This document shows positions 15,347 through 23,754 of a DNA stretch of 37,753 nucleotides, in pieces. The position numbers and the translations under genes are program-made. A model generated the notes under the pieces. The model saw nothing but the letters and a program-made list of their open reading frames with translations. It was not told the origin of the DNA and ran no database searches. Every line of letters starts with the position of its first letter. Positions within the stretch are counted from its first letter, which is position 1. Source of the stretch: Deltaproteobacteria bacterium GWA2_54_12 (lineage in GTDB: Bacteria; Desulfobacterota; GWC2-55-46); NCBI GenBank assembly GCA_001795535.1, contig MGPK01000001.1:63470-101222 (forward strand), read 5' to 3'.

Positions 15347-15465
15347 GCTGATAGCTGGTCTTAATTAGAGTTTATATCGTCGTAGAGTCTTGCAGGTTAG
15401 CGAAGCGCAACCCAACAAATCATACGCCCCGTAGAGGCTTGCCCCACCATTTTTCTGCCCAGTAC

Positions 15466-15496
15466 GAAAAAAAGGCCGGGAGATTTTCTCCAGACC
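15466..15496 (-). terminator. Rho-independent terminator on the minus strand
   Basis: On the minus strand GGTCTGGAGA...TCTCCCGGCC forms a stem of about 9 pairs (one G-U, one mismatch) with a short A-rich loop, followed by seven T. It lies 11 nt after the stop of the 62-codon minus-strand frame, which supports transcription of that frame. Confidence 0.65.
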
Positions 15497-15507
15497 CTTT
15501 TTGCATT

Positions 15508-15696
15508 TCACTGTTCAGTGAAGATCATTTTATCTTCGACTTCATCTTGCTTACGATGAGGTCCTCTCTTTGAGGCGGTTTTTTTACAAAACCTGCCACG
15601 GTTGTCCATTTTGGACAGGCTTGTCCGCTTTGCGCTTGAGGCCTCCCGCTTTTTTATTCCATTTGCAGCAGCCGTTTTTTTAACCCTGTAAAACAT
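15508..15696 (-). CDS. Small basic hypothetical protein
   Basis: A 62-codon frame rich in Lys/Arg (about one residue in three): MFYRVKKTAAANGIKKRE..., then MDNRGRFCKKTASKRG. The ribosome site is weak. The main support is the terminator-like hairpin just after its stop. It could be a nucleic-acid-binding peptide or a chance frame. It is the first frame inside the putative tRNA-bounded island. No family was recognised. Confidence 0.35.
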   Translation of the reverse strand: MFYRVKKTAAANGIKKREASSAKRTSLSKMDNRGRFCKKTASKRGPHRKQDEVEDKMIFTEQ

Positions 15697-15767
15697 CAGC
15701 CGGTTTTTTCTCGTTTTTTAAGATGCACTCTATCTCCTGCAGAGTGCCGCACGGTGGCCGCGCCAGT

Positions 15768-15783
15768 TGGCAGGATATTTGCA
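15768..15783 (+). promoter_or_regulatory. Sigma-54 (-24/-12) promoter
   Basis: TGGCAGGATATTTGCA matches the consensus TGGCACG-N4-TTGCW at all fixed positions but one, with the exact GG-N10-GC spacing. A start is expected near 15794, giving a leader of about 27 nt that contains AGGAGGG just before GTG 15821. The NtrC-type activator encoded downstream (18849-20270) is the obvious candidate activator. Confidence 0.75.
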
Positions 15784-15820
15784 ATACAAAAGCTACCATC
15801 ATTGTCAGGAGGGCCTTCCG

Positions 15821-18211
15821 GTGACCGTCGTTGAAAAGCTTCCAACTTTTTTGAGCAGGGGTTCGAGGTATTGCTGCAGCATAGTGGGACTGAAGATAGC
15901 CGTCCCGGTTGCGATATTTTTAATGCTGCCAATACTGGGTCACATATTCCTTCACGAATACCTTGAAGAAGGCTCGACCCAGCTTTACGGTCTTTTAACC
16001 AACCCGTCGGTCTGGGGGGTAGCCCTGCTGGCCTTTGTCTCCCTGATGATTATCCTCAGCAAGGTGGTCATCCTCCCTCTTAAAAAACTCGAGATACACA
16101 TAAGCGAGCTCGAAAAGGGGATAAGGAAGGACCCCTTCGTGCATAATGCTAACGACGAGATAGGCTTTCTCGCCAACAGGTTCAACAGCCTTCACAAGAC
16201 GGTCCTGAACAAGATCGAGTCAAGGGATGTGCACCTCTCGGTGCTGTACGATTTCACCAACTCCACGGCCGGGATTTTTGACATCCCCACTCTCATGGAC
16301 ATGTTCTTCAGGATACTGAGGACAGCGGTCGAGTTCGACACCGGTGCCTATGTCATAAGCTCGAACGGGGTTGTGGCGGGCAGGATATACTCCGCCGCCG
16401 GAGAGCTCGGCCCAAAGGAGGCGCAGCAGGTGACTGCGCGGCTCCTTTCCATGGCAGGGAACTATTGCCGCGACCTTGAAGGCATAGGCACGCTCGATGT
16501 CAGCGTCATAGGCGAGGCCTCGAGCAGGTCATCGGAGGACCCGAGGCATTTCATCAACCTTCCGATAATCTGCAATGGCGAGCCAGTGGGCATCGTCTCC
16601 CTGGTTTCCTTTTCGAGCGAGGTGGACCCGGTACTCGGCTCGAAGGTGTTCAACGCGATGGTCCGTCACGCCAATACGGTCATCGAAAAGCTGCTGTCGC
16701 ACATCTCGGATGAGGGTAAAAAGCTTTCCCAGATACTGTCGAGCATGTCTGAGGGCGTCTACCTGATAGACAGGCACGGCAACACGGCCTGCGTAAACAA
16801 GAAGGGCCTTGATCTCATTGCGGGCTACTGCTCCAAGGGCATGCAGTGCGCTAAAAAGGAGTTTGAGCCGGTCGGCTGCCATGACGGCAACGGGTGCGAG
16901 TTCCCGAAGGTGCTGGACAGGATAAAGGGGCTCGGGCCCGGACTGGACGGCAGGGTTCATTCAGAGGAAATACGGGATCGCTTTGGCAGGATAATACAGA
17001 TTTCGGCAAGCTCTCTTGAAACGGGCGGATTCGACGAAGGTGGCTTCGTCATTACGGCCAAGGATGTGACCGAGGATAGAATGGTCCAGAAAAGGGTGAT
17101 GCTGTCCAGCAAGCTGGCCGCCCTCGGTGAAATGGCGGCTGGCATAGCCCACGAGGTCAACAACCCTTTGCAGGCGATGCTGATCAATGTGGAGCTCCTC
17201 GAGGACGGCGTGACCCCGGCAGGGGGCAAGCGGCTGGTCCAGCTGCGCGACAGCATACTCAGGATAAAGGGGATAGTCAGGGACCTCCTTATATTCGCCC
17301 GCGAGCAGACGACCGAACTCGAGTCGGTTGATATAAACAAGGTCGTAGGCAAGATGGCTGACATACTGAAGCATCAGCTGAGGTTAGCCAATGTGAAATT
17401 AGAGTTCGACCTCGCTGAGGAGCAGGCTCTTGTCAGATGCAACGGGAACCTCTTCCACCAGGTCATGATAAACCTGCTCCAGAACGCCAAGGACGCGATC
17501 GAGGAGGCGGGCAAGGGGTCTGTCGTGCGGATAAGGACGAAGGTGGAAGATAAAGGCGACATCGTCATGGATGTGCGCGACGACGGCCCGGGGATCCCGG
17601 AATCGGTCATAGACAGGATATTCGATCCCTTTTTCACGACCAAGGAGGTCGGCAAGGGCACAGGCCTTGGCCTGAGCGTCAGCAGGAGAATAATCGAGGG
17701 AATGGGCGGCAGCATAACGGTCGCGAGCTCGCTCTCCTCGGGCACTCTTTTCACGATCCGGCTGCCCGGGCTGAATATTCCGGCAGCCGGAGCCTGCAAC
17801 GCCGCGCCCGCGTTTGAGGACTTCAAGGCCCTCGCTGATAAGTCGGTGATAATAATAGACGACGAGGAGGCGGTCCTTAAGAGCCTTCAAGAGGTCCTTG
17901 GCCGGGTCGTGGGCTCGGTTGATGCGTACAGCGACGGGCAGGAGGCCCTTGATACCATAATGGATAACGAGTACGATTTCGTACTCATGGACATCAGGAT
18001 GCCTGGCATGAACGGGATGGAGCTTTACAGCCGGATAAAGGCGGTTAAGCCCTATCTCGCGGAAAAGATACTGTTCCTTACCGGAGACACGGAGAACGAG
18101 GCGACCAGCGCGTTCATAAAGCTTACAGGGTGCGCCTGCCTGTCAAAGCCGTTCACCGGAGACGAGCTCCTTTCCGTAATGTGCCGCTACGAACTGGAGA
18201 TGGCGGGTTGA
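15821..18211 (+). CDS. Membrane hybrid histidine kinase (HAMP-GAF-PAS-HisKA-HATPase-REC)
   Basis: A 796-aa sensor kinase. Two membrane helices (about 20-47 and 62-87) bracket a short periplasmic stretch. A HAMP-like linker follows, then a GAF-like domain (about 145-300) and a PAS domain (about 310-415) with a cysteine cluster around residues 337-361. HisKA has H444 (GIAHEVNNPLQAM), HATPase_c has NLLQNAKDAIEEAG, DDGPGIP and GKGTGLGLS, and a C-terminal receiver carries D724 (FVLMDIRMPGMNG) and SKPF. GTG 15821 is preferred because AGGAGGG lies 7 nt upstream, downstream of the sigma-54 site; a TTG at 15767 would lie within the promoter. The stop overlaps the next receiver gene, and an NtrC-type activator follows, so it probably feeds that activator. 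Confidence 0.9.
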   Translation: MTVVEKLPTFLSRGSRYCCSIVGLKIAVPVAIFLMLPILGHIFLHEYLEEGSTQLYGLLTNPSVWGVALLAFVSLMIILSKVVILPLKKLEIHISELEKGIRKDPFVHNANDEIGFLANRFNSLHKTVLNKIESRDVHLSVLYDFTNSTAGIFDIPTLMDMFFRILRTAVEFDTGAYVISSNGVVAGRIYSAAGELGPKEAQQVTARLLSMAGNYCRDLEGIGTLDVSVIGEASSRSSEDPRHFINLPIICNGEPVGIVSLVSFSSEVDPVLGSKVFNAMVRHANTVIEKLLSHISDEGKKLSQILSSMSEGVYLIDRHGNTACVNKKGLDLIAGYCSKGMQCAKKEFEPVGCHDGNGCEFPKVLDRIKGLGPGLDGRVHSEEIRDRFGRIIQISASSLETGGFDEGGFVITAKDVTEDRMVQKRVMLSSKLAALGEMAAGIAHEVNNPLQAMLINVELLEDGVTPAGGKRLVQLRDSILRIKGIVRDLLIFAREQTTELESVDINKVVGKMADILKHQLRLANVKLEFDLAEEQALVRCNGNLFHQVMINLLQNAKDAIEEAGKGSVVRIRTKVEDKGDIVMDVRDDGPGIPESVIDRIFDPFFTTKEVGKGTGLGLSVSRRIIEGMGGSITVASSLSSGTLFTIRLPGLNIPAAGACNAAPAFEDFKALADKSVIIIDDEEAVLKSLQEVLGRVVGSVDAYSDGQEALDTIMDNEYDFVLMDIRMPGMNGMELYSRIKAVKPYLAEKILFLTGDTENEATSAFIKLTGCACLSKPFTGDELLSVMCRYELEMAG

Positions 18212-18594
18212 CGGACGCCATGCGCAAGAGGTTTTCCGGGAAGTCCGTGCTGGTGGCGGACAACGCGGAAATTGTGGTGGATGTGCTCAGCGAGGCGCTG
18301 CGGTGCCTGGCGGGCAGGCTCGACACCGCTGGCAGCGGCACGGAAGCCTTCGCGAAGATAATGGATAATGATTTTGATATCATATTGCTCGATATCCTGC
18401 TCCCCGTGATCAGCGGGATGGAATTGTACGGACTCATAAAAAAGTACAGGCCTCATCTCACCACCAGGATAGTATTCCTGACCGGCGATGCCAGTTCCGA
18501 GGAGATATGGCCTTTTCTCAGTCTCTGCGGGTGCCGTTTCCTTGAAAAGCCCTTTTCGCTTAAAGACCTCGCGTACATAATCCCGCGCAATTAG
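18208..18594 (+). CDS. Single-domain response regulator (lone receiver)
   Basis: A receiver-only protein of about 128 aa: SVLVADNAEIVVDVLSEAL, phospho-acceptor in FDIILLDILLPVISGMELY, LTGD and EKPF. The first acidic position is ADN rather than DD/ED, so metal binding may be weak. The TTG at 18208 overlaps the kinase stop (TTGA) and has GGAG 8 nt upstream; ATG 18220 is the alternative start. It closely resembles the receiver at the end of the preceding kinase (shared MELYxxIK, LTGD, and GC-C/R-LxKPF patterns), so it probably arose by duplication of that domain and acts as phosphate sink or shuttle. Confidence 0.85.
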   Translation: MTDAMRKRFSGKSVLVADNAEIVVDVLSEALRCLAGRLDTAGSGTEAFAKIMDNDFDIILLDILLPVISGMELYGLIKKYRPHLTTRIVFLTGDASSEEIWPFLSLCGCRFLEKPFSLKDLAYIIPRN

Positions 18595-18633
18595 ATAATT
18601 CCCCATCGCCCCCGCTTCAAAAAAACCGTTTTC

Positions 18634-18660
18634 TGCCCCTGCCGTCAGTGCAGGGCATTT
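18634..18660 (+). terminator. Probable terminator after the lone receiver
   Basis: TGCCCCTGC-N7-GCAGGGCA forms an 8-bp stem with one bulged C, followed by TTTCCTTTTG. A second small dyad, CTTTTGAAAATCAAAAG, directly follows. The NtrC-type gene 190 nt further on therefore probably has its own promoter. Confidence 0.5.
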
Positions 18661-18848
18661 CCTTTTGAAAATCAAAAGCTTGAGCGCATAGTAAGCTCCC
18701 GCGCTTGCTGCGGGGAACTTCAATGCGAGGCGCCCTCAGTGACCATAGGTGTAGTCCCTTGGGTTGAGGATGCGTGACATTGATTAGTACTAAAGGTTTA
18801 CACCTTTGCGCCGAAAAGCATTATTATAGGCATTGGCGGGTGGTGAAT

Positions 18849-20270
18849 ATGAAAAAGGTCATGGTCATTGATGACGACGAGAAAGCAGTGCTCGAGATAG
18901 CCTCAATGCTGGAAGGGCATGGCTATACGGCGGCCGCTTTCACGAGCGGCATCCACGCCATAAAGACGCTTGAGGCCGTGCAGGATGTAGACCTGATCCT
19001 GACCGACCTAATGATGCCGGGGGTCGACGGCATGGGGATACTTGAATCGGCACAGAAACAGCGCAGGCCGGTCCCGGTCATCGTGCTTACGGGTCACGGA
19101 GACATAGACACCGCCGTAGGCGTCATGAAGGCCGGGGCGAGCGATTTCCTGTGCAAGCCCATAAGCATAAAAGAGCTTGTGATAAGGATAAAGAAGGTGC
19201 TGGAAAAGGCCGAACTGGCAGACGAGGTTGCAAGCCTCAGAAAAAAGCTGGAAGGGCTCAACTCTTTCCATTCGATAGTGGGCGGCAGCAAGAAGATGGT
19301 CGAGGTATATGAGCTCGTCGGGGCCGTGGCATCGACCGACGCGACCGTGCTCGTAAGAGGCGAGACCGGCACTGGCAAGGAACTCGTTGCCAGGGCCATC
19401 CACAATTCGAGCGGGAGGAAGGACGACCCCTTTGTAGCGATAAGCTGCACAGCCATGCAGGCCGCGCTCCTCGAGTCCGAGTTGTTTGGCCATGAGAAGG
19501 GCTCTTTTACAGGGGCGTATGCGGCCAAGACCGGCAAGTTCGAGTCCGTGGCCTCAGGTACTATTTTTCTGGACGAGGTCGGCGACATGCCCCCCGAGAT
19601 ACAGGTAAAGCTGCTGCGGGTGCTGCAGGAAAGGGAGTTCGAGAGGGTGGGCGGGCTGAAATCCATAAAGCTCAACGCCAGGGTAATAGCAGCCACGAAC
19701 AGGAACCTGGAAAAGATGGTAAGGGAAGGCAGGTTCAGGGAGGACCTATACTACAGGCTCAATGTGGTGCAGATAGACCTGCCGCCCCTCAGGGAGCGGC
19801 CCGAGGATATCGTAGCGCTGGCAACCCATTTCCTCGAACACTTCAACAGGCACCACGAAAAGATCATTGAGGGCTTTGCGCCATCCGCGATAGAGCAGCT
19901 CCTCGAACATTATTGGCCGGGAAATGTGCGGGAGCTGAAAAACGCGGTGGAGAGGACGGTACTGACAAACCCGCGCAGGTGGGTAGAGCGCATATCGCGG
20001 CTCGACGCCGCCAGAAAACAGGGCAGTCTTTTTGGGGATTACCCGGCGAAACTGCCCTATCTCAAGGCAAAGGAGACCGTCGAGCAGGAGCTTGAAAAAA
20101 CCTACCTGGTCCAGTACATGAAGCAGGAAAACGGGCACATAAACAAGGTGGCCGAGTTGATGGGCGTGTCCATGCGCACCGTGAGCAGACAGCTCGAAAA
20201 GTACGGGCTGGACAAATTTCTCTTTCGGGACAGGCAGCGCGAGCATCTTCCTGAAAAACTGCCGACTTGA
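18849..20270 (+). CDS. NtrC-family sigma-54-dependent response regulator
   Basis: A 473-aa activator with three domains. REC (1-120) has D9-D11, D53 (LILTDLMMPGVDG), T and K in the usual places (VLTGHG, CKPISIKEL). The AAA+ domain (about 140-370) has Walker A GETGTGKE, the sigma-54 contact loop GSFTGA (the alanine of GAFTGA is serine here, a common variant), Walker B GTIFLDEVGDM, and the arginine-finger region FREDLYYRLNVV. The Fis-type HTH is about 425-465 (NGHINKVAELMGVSMRTVSRQ). It is the natural partner of the upstream kinase, whose promoter is of sigma-54 type, so a positive feedback loop is possible. ATG 18849 follows a GGGTGG site; an upstream in-frame start would add a non-REC extension. 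Confidence 0.93.
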   Translation: MKKVMVIDDDEKAVLEIASMLEGHGYTAAAFTSGIHAIKTLEAVQDVDLILTDLMMPGVDGMGILESAQKQRRPVPVIVLTGHGDIDTAVGVMKAGASDFLCKPISIKELVIRIKKVLEKAELADEVASLRKKLEGLNSFHSIVGGSKKMVEVYELVGAVASTDATVLVRGETGTGKELVARAIHNSSGRKDDPFVAISCTAMQAALLESELFGHEKGSFTGAYAAKTGKFESVASGTIFLDEVGDMPPEIQVKLLRVLQEREFERVGGLKSIKLNARVIAATNRNLEKMVREGRFREDLYYRLNVVQIDLPPLRERPEDIVALATHFLEHFNRHHEKIIEGFAPSAIEQLLEHYWPGNVRELKNAVERTVLTNPRRWVERISRLDAARKQGSLFGDYPAKLPYLKAKETVEQELEKTYLVQYMKQENGHINKVAELMGVSMRTVSRQLEKYGLDKFLFRDRQREHLPEKLPT

Positions 20271-20385
20271 TCACATGATTGGCCTGAGGGATGGCCTTGA
20301 GATAAAAATGCCCGCTGATGAATTGAGATTCTTCGCCATAATAAAAAGAGCACCTGGCTGCCGGTCGGAACAGCATCATAAAAAA

Positions 20386-20427
20386 CGCAGGGACAGGCTT
20401 GTTTATGTCCCTGGCCCTGCGCATTTA
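20386..20427. terminator. Hairpin between convergent genes, probable bidirectional terminator
   Basis: Inner arms GGGACA/TGTCCC and outer arms CGCAGGG/CCCTGCG give two competing or nested stems, flanked by AAAAAA on the left and ATTTAAAT on the right. It lies between the convergent NtrC-type and four-PAS kinase genes. Confidence 0.5.
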
Positions 20428-20448
20428 AATTGAATTATTTGCGATACT

Positions 20449-23124
20449 TCAGGACTCGCCGAGCGCCTTCCTGACCGCGGTACTGAATTCCGTTAAGTTG
20501 TATGGTTTTTGCAGCACTCCCTTGAAACCGTACTTTTTGTAATTTGCCATTACCGGGGAGTTGCAGTACCCGCTGGAGACTATAGCCTTCGCTTCCGGAT
20601 CCATGGAAAGGAGTAGACTGACAGCCTCCTTGCCGCCCATCCCGCCTTGAACGGTCAAGTCCAATATGACAAGATCTATCGGCTTTTCTGCATCCATTGC
20701 CTGCCTGTAAAGGTTTAAGGCCTCTTCTCCTTCGGAGGCAAGGATTACTTTATATCCGAGGTCGGTCAATATCTCTCCCGCAATGTTCCTGACCATCTCT
20801 TCGTCATCCATTACAAGTATCCTCGAGCGCCTTTCTGCAAGGCTTTTGGGAATAACCAGGGTTTCTCCTGTTGTCGATGGAGCAGTTTCCAGGGCTGGCA
20901 AGTACAGAAAGAAATCAGTGCCATTATTGACGCTCGATTCGACCTTTATGAAACCTGAATGCCGTTTGACTATTGAAAAACAGATTGACAGGCCAAGGCC
21001 GTTGCCTCCCGGTTTTGTCGTGAAGAATGGGTCGAATATCTTGGAAATATGCTTGTTCGGTATGCCGGGTCCGTTATCTGAAATGATTATTTTGACATAG
21101 CTGCCGGTTGAATCCGGCAGTTGTTTCGGACAAGCGCTGTTTTCGATGCTGATGCTGACATTCCCGGCTTCAGGGATTGCCTGAAGAGCGTTCATATAGA
21201 TATTCTGCAATACCTGGTCGATCTGTCCTTCATCAGCTTCGACAGCCCACAGGCCCTCATCGGCATTTATGTCGAATTTGACGCGGGATCCGCTGAATAC
21301 AAGCCTGGCGGTATCAGTCGCCAGGCGGGCCAGGTCAATTGTCTGCTTTACAGGGGCCCCTCCGCTCGAGAATGTAAGTAGTTTGTGAGTAAGGCCCTTT
21401 GCCCTGTTTATGGCGCTATCTATCATTCCGAGCCGCTCGGCGATAGCGTTGTCAGGAGCACAGGCTTTTTTCATCAGAAAGACATTCCCGACGATCCCGG
21501 TCAGTATATTGTTGAAATCATGGGCTATGCCGCCCGCGAGAACGCCTAATGATTCGAGCTTCTGCGCCTTATGGATCTCCTCTTCCATTAACTTGCATTC
21601 CGTTATGTCCTGGACGGTCCCTCTCATCCTGAGTGGCTTTCCATTGGCGTCGAGGAGCACCTCGGCCCGTTCATGGACTATTCGCACATCTCCGCCAGGC
21701 AGCACGATGCGGTGCAGTATCTTGTAAGGCGCCTTGTTATGGAGGGCCTCGTTCACGGACTTGCGTACGGCCTCCCGGTCCTCAGGGTGAACCGAGTTAA
21801 GGAAAGCCTCATAGGTCGCGCCGAATTCCTGGCGATTGAGACCGAATATTCTGTATATCTCGTCAGACCACCACAGCTCGTTTGCCGCTATGTCCCATTC
21901 CCAGTTGCCAAGGTGCGCTAGTCTCTGGGCCTCGGCGAGCCTCTCTTCGCTTCCGCGGAGTTTCTCTTCGATTTTTTTCCGCTCCGTTATGTCCCTTACG
22001 GAGCCGGTGATAAACAGTTTCCCGTTTATGTAAAGGCTGTTGATGCTGAGTTCAACGGGGAATACCTCTCCGTTTTTTCTGATGCCCTCTGTCTCGATCA
22101 AGGCATTGTGAACCTTTCTTTCTCCAGTCAGCACAAAATTCCTGAAGCCGGTCAGGTAGTCCAAACGGAGGTTGTCTGGCATCAGCGCCGCCAGTTCAAG
22201 CCCCTGCATCCCGCCCGGGCCATATCCGAATATCTGCTCGGCGCTGATGCTGCACTCGGTTATTTTACCGGAAGAGTCCGACATTATTATTCCGTCAAAT
22301 GATGTAAGATGGAGCATGCGGTATCGAAGCTCGCTTGCTTTCAGCGCTTCCTCAGCTTTTTTCCGCTCTATGTCCTCTATCTGGACGGCCACATAATGCG
22401 TGATCTCGCCGGAGCTGTTCTTTATCGGAGAGATGCTCCGAAGCTCCCAATAAAGTTCTCCATTTTTTTTCCTGTTGCAGATGTCGCCCCGCCACGGTCT
22501 GCCAGAAGCAACGGTTGACCACAGGTCTTTATAGAACTCCGGGGGATGGACGCCGGATTTCAGGATATTTGGTTTTTTCCCTGTGAGCTCCGATAATGAA
22601 TACCCGCATGCCGTCTCGAATTGAGGATTGGCGTACTCGATCACGCCGTCCGCGTTCGTTATCAACGCAGCCGTGGGGCTTTGCTCAACCACGCTGGACA
22701 ATACCCTGAGCTTTGCGTCGTTTATCTTCAGCTCTGTTATATCCTTGAAGAACGCGAAAAATTGCCCTCCGTCGATATCAAGGTAGTTGGCGTTTACTTC
22801 CAGGTCTATTATCCTGCCGTGCTTGCACCTGTGGCAGGTCTCGAACCTGTCGCTGCCGAGCTTCATTACTTTAAGCATGTGGGCGGCGACTTCCTCGTTC
22901 GACTCCTTTGCCTCTATGCCGGATATATGCATGCCATTGAGCTCTTCCCTGCTGTGACCGGTCATGCGGCAGTAGGCGTCGTTGGTGTCGATGATACGCC
23001 CGCTCGCGTCAATCAGCCAGAAACCGTCCATGGCAGTGCGCACTACTGTTCCGTACTTCTCTTCGGCGGCCTTTCGGAACTCGACTCCGCCTGGTTCGCC
23101 CTTTGTCTTGTCGAATATGCTCAC
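20449..23124 (-). CDS. Soluble hybrid histidine kinase with four PAS domains (PAS x4-HisKA-HATPase-REC)
   Basis: An 891-aa kinase without membrane segments. PAS1 is about residues 20-135 (VRTAMDGFWLIDASGRI), PAS2 about 137-260 (SVVEQSPTAALITNADGVI), PAS3 about 262-385 (TSFDGIIMSDSSGKI) and PAS4 about 390-510 (a PAS_3 type, LGNWEWDIAANELWWSDE). HisKA has H535 in GGIAHDFNNILTG, HATPase_c has NIYMNALQAIPEAG and DNGPGIP, and the C-terminal receiver has LVILDLTVQGGMGG and LQKPYNL. The H-box HDFNN is the type seen in multi-PAS kinases of environmental proteobacteria. GTG 23124 is chosen because AGGTGG lies 7 nt upstream. The signal and the partner are unknown; no output gene is adjacent in the same operon. 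Confidence 0.9.
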   Translation of the reverse strand: MSIFDKTKGEPGGVEFRKAAEEKYGTVVRTAMDGFWLIDASGRIIDTNDAYCRMTGHSREELNGMHISGIEAKESNEEVAAHMLKVMKLGSDRFETCHRCKHGRIIDLEVNANYLDIDGGQFFAFFKDITELKINDAKLRVLSSVVEQSPTAALITNADGVIEYANPQFETACGYSLSELTGKKPNILKSGVHPPEFYKDLWSTVASGRPWRGDICNRKKNGELYWELRSISPIKNSSGEITHYVAVQIEDIERKKAEEALKASELRYRMLHLTSFDGIIMSDSSGKITECSISAEQIFGYGPGGMQGLELAALMPDNLRLDYLTGFRNFVLTGERKVHNALIETEGIRKNGEVFPVELSINSLYINGKLFITGSVRDITERKKIEEKLRGSEERLAEAQRLAHLGNWEWDIAANELWWSDEIYRIFGLNRQEFGATYEAFLNSVHPEDREAVRKSVNEALHNKAPYKILHRIVLPGGDVRIVHERAEVLLDANGKPLRMRGTVQDITECKLMEEEIHKAQKLESLGVLAGGIAHDFNNILTGIVGNVFLMKKACAPDNAIAERLGMIDSAINRAKGLTHKLLTFSSGGAPVKQTIDLARLATDTARLVFSGSRVKFDINADEGLWAVEADEGQIDQVLQNIYMNALQAIPEAGNVSISIENSACPKQLPDSTGSYVKIIISDNGPGIPNKHISKIFDPFFTTKPGGNGLGLSICFSIVKRHSGFIKVESSVNNGTDFFLYLPALETAPSTTGETLVIPKSLAERRSRILVMDDEEMVRNIAGEILTDLGYKVILASEGEEALNLYRQAMDAEKPIDLVILDLTVQGGMGGKEAVSLLLSMDPEAKAIVSSGYCNSPVMANYKKYGFKGVLQKPYNLTEFSTAVRKALGES

Positions 23125-23185
23125 TTGAAACCCACCTGTTATGAAATGAATGTTGAATAACCGCATAAAAAATAAAAGTCGTCAA

Positions 23186-23204
23186 AGATGACAAATGGTC
23201 ATCT
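23186..23204. promoter_or_regulatory. Perfect inverted repeat upstream of the four-PAS kinase gene
   Basis: AGATGAC-AAATG-GTCATCT, a 7-bp perfect dyad centred about 70 nt upstream of GTG 23124. On the minus strand a TTGACG -35-like hexamer overlaps its edge. It looks like a dimeric regulator operator; the regulator is unknown. Confidence 0.35.
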
Positions 23205-23754
23205 GAGTTATTGATGGCATCGCGACGGCAAAGGTGTTTTCAGCCCGAACGCACACAGCCTTTGTGCCGGAAAAGCAACTTTGGCAAAAAGGGAGTATCT
23301 CACTCGGAACTAACGGAAGACAGAGGGCGTTTGAAGACCCATGGCTTGACAGGATTGGAAGGGCAAGAGAGGCTTAATCATGGCCGCACAATCGGCAAAA
23401 TCCGACTCAGTAGTTCTTAAATACCCTGTTCTTGTTTTACCTATCTCACGCGTATTCCCAAAGCTTGATTAAATGGCTGACTTCCTGTCGTGGAGCCTCC
23501 CTAGAACTCACTCATGCAACATTTGCCATTTTAAATAACAAGTCTTTATAAGGATTACAAGTTAAATCTTATGACTATGTTAAAATTATTCTAGACAGGA
23601 TGTCTGGCGTTCATCGGGTGTTTAAGCTTTTTCTTTTATGGTCCATTATATGAATATAATGGTATGGCTTTGTTAAAAACGGTGTTCCTTATTGTATCGG
23701 CTTGATTCAAAACACGCAAATTATGCTAAAAAACGACTGAGTATGATTTGGCGC
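23205..23754. other. Gene-free, partly AT-rich stretch
   Basis: About 550 nt with no convincing gene. A weak dyad CGGCAAAGG ... CCTTTGTGCCG (23226-23269) could form a bulged hairpin. The rest (23420-23754) is AT-rich. The only long frame (23211-23420) lacks a ribosome site and has no recognisable family. A c-di-GMP riboswitch was looked for because of the nearby GGDEF gene and not found. Confidence 0.5.

Noticed and set aside
15320-15450. tmRNA or a complete second tRNA on the minus strand at the tRNA-like 3' end
   Set aside because: Only the T-loop, 3' T-stem strand, acceptor strand and CCA are present. No 5' acceptor strand (GCCGGAG), D-arm, anticodon arm or tag-peptide frame follows in the adjacent 100 nt.
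23205-23290. c-di-GMP (GEMM) riboswitch
   Set aside because: A hairpin near 23226-23269 and the nearby GGDEF gene invited the idea, but the conserved GEMM core and tetraloop-receptor parts are not present.
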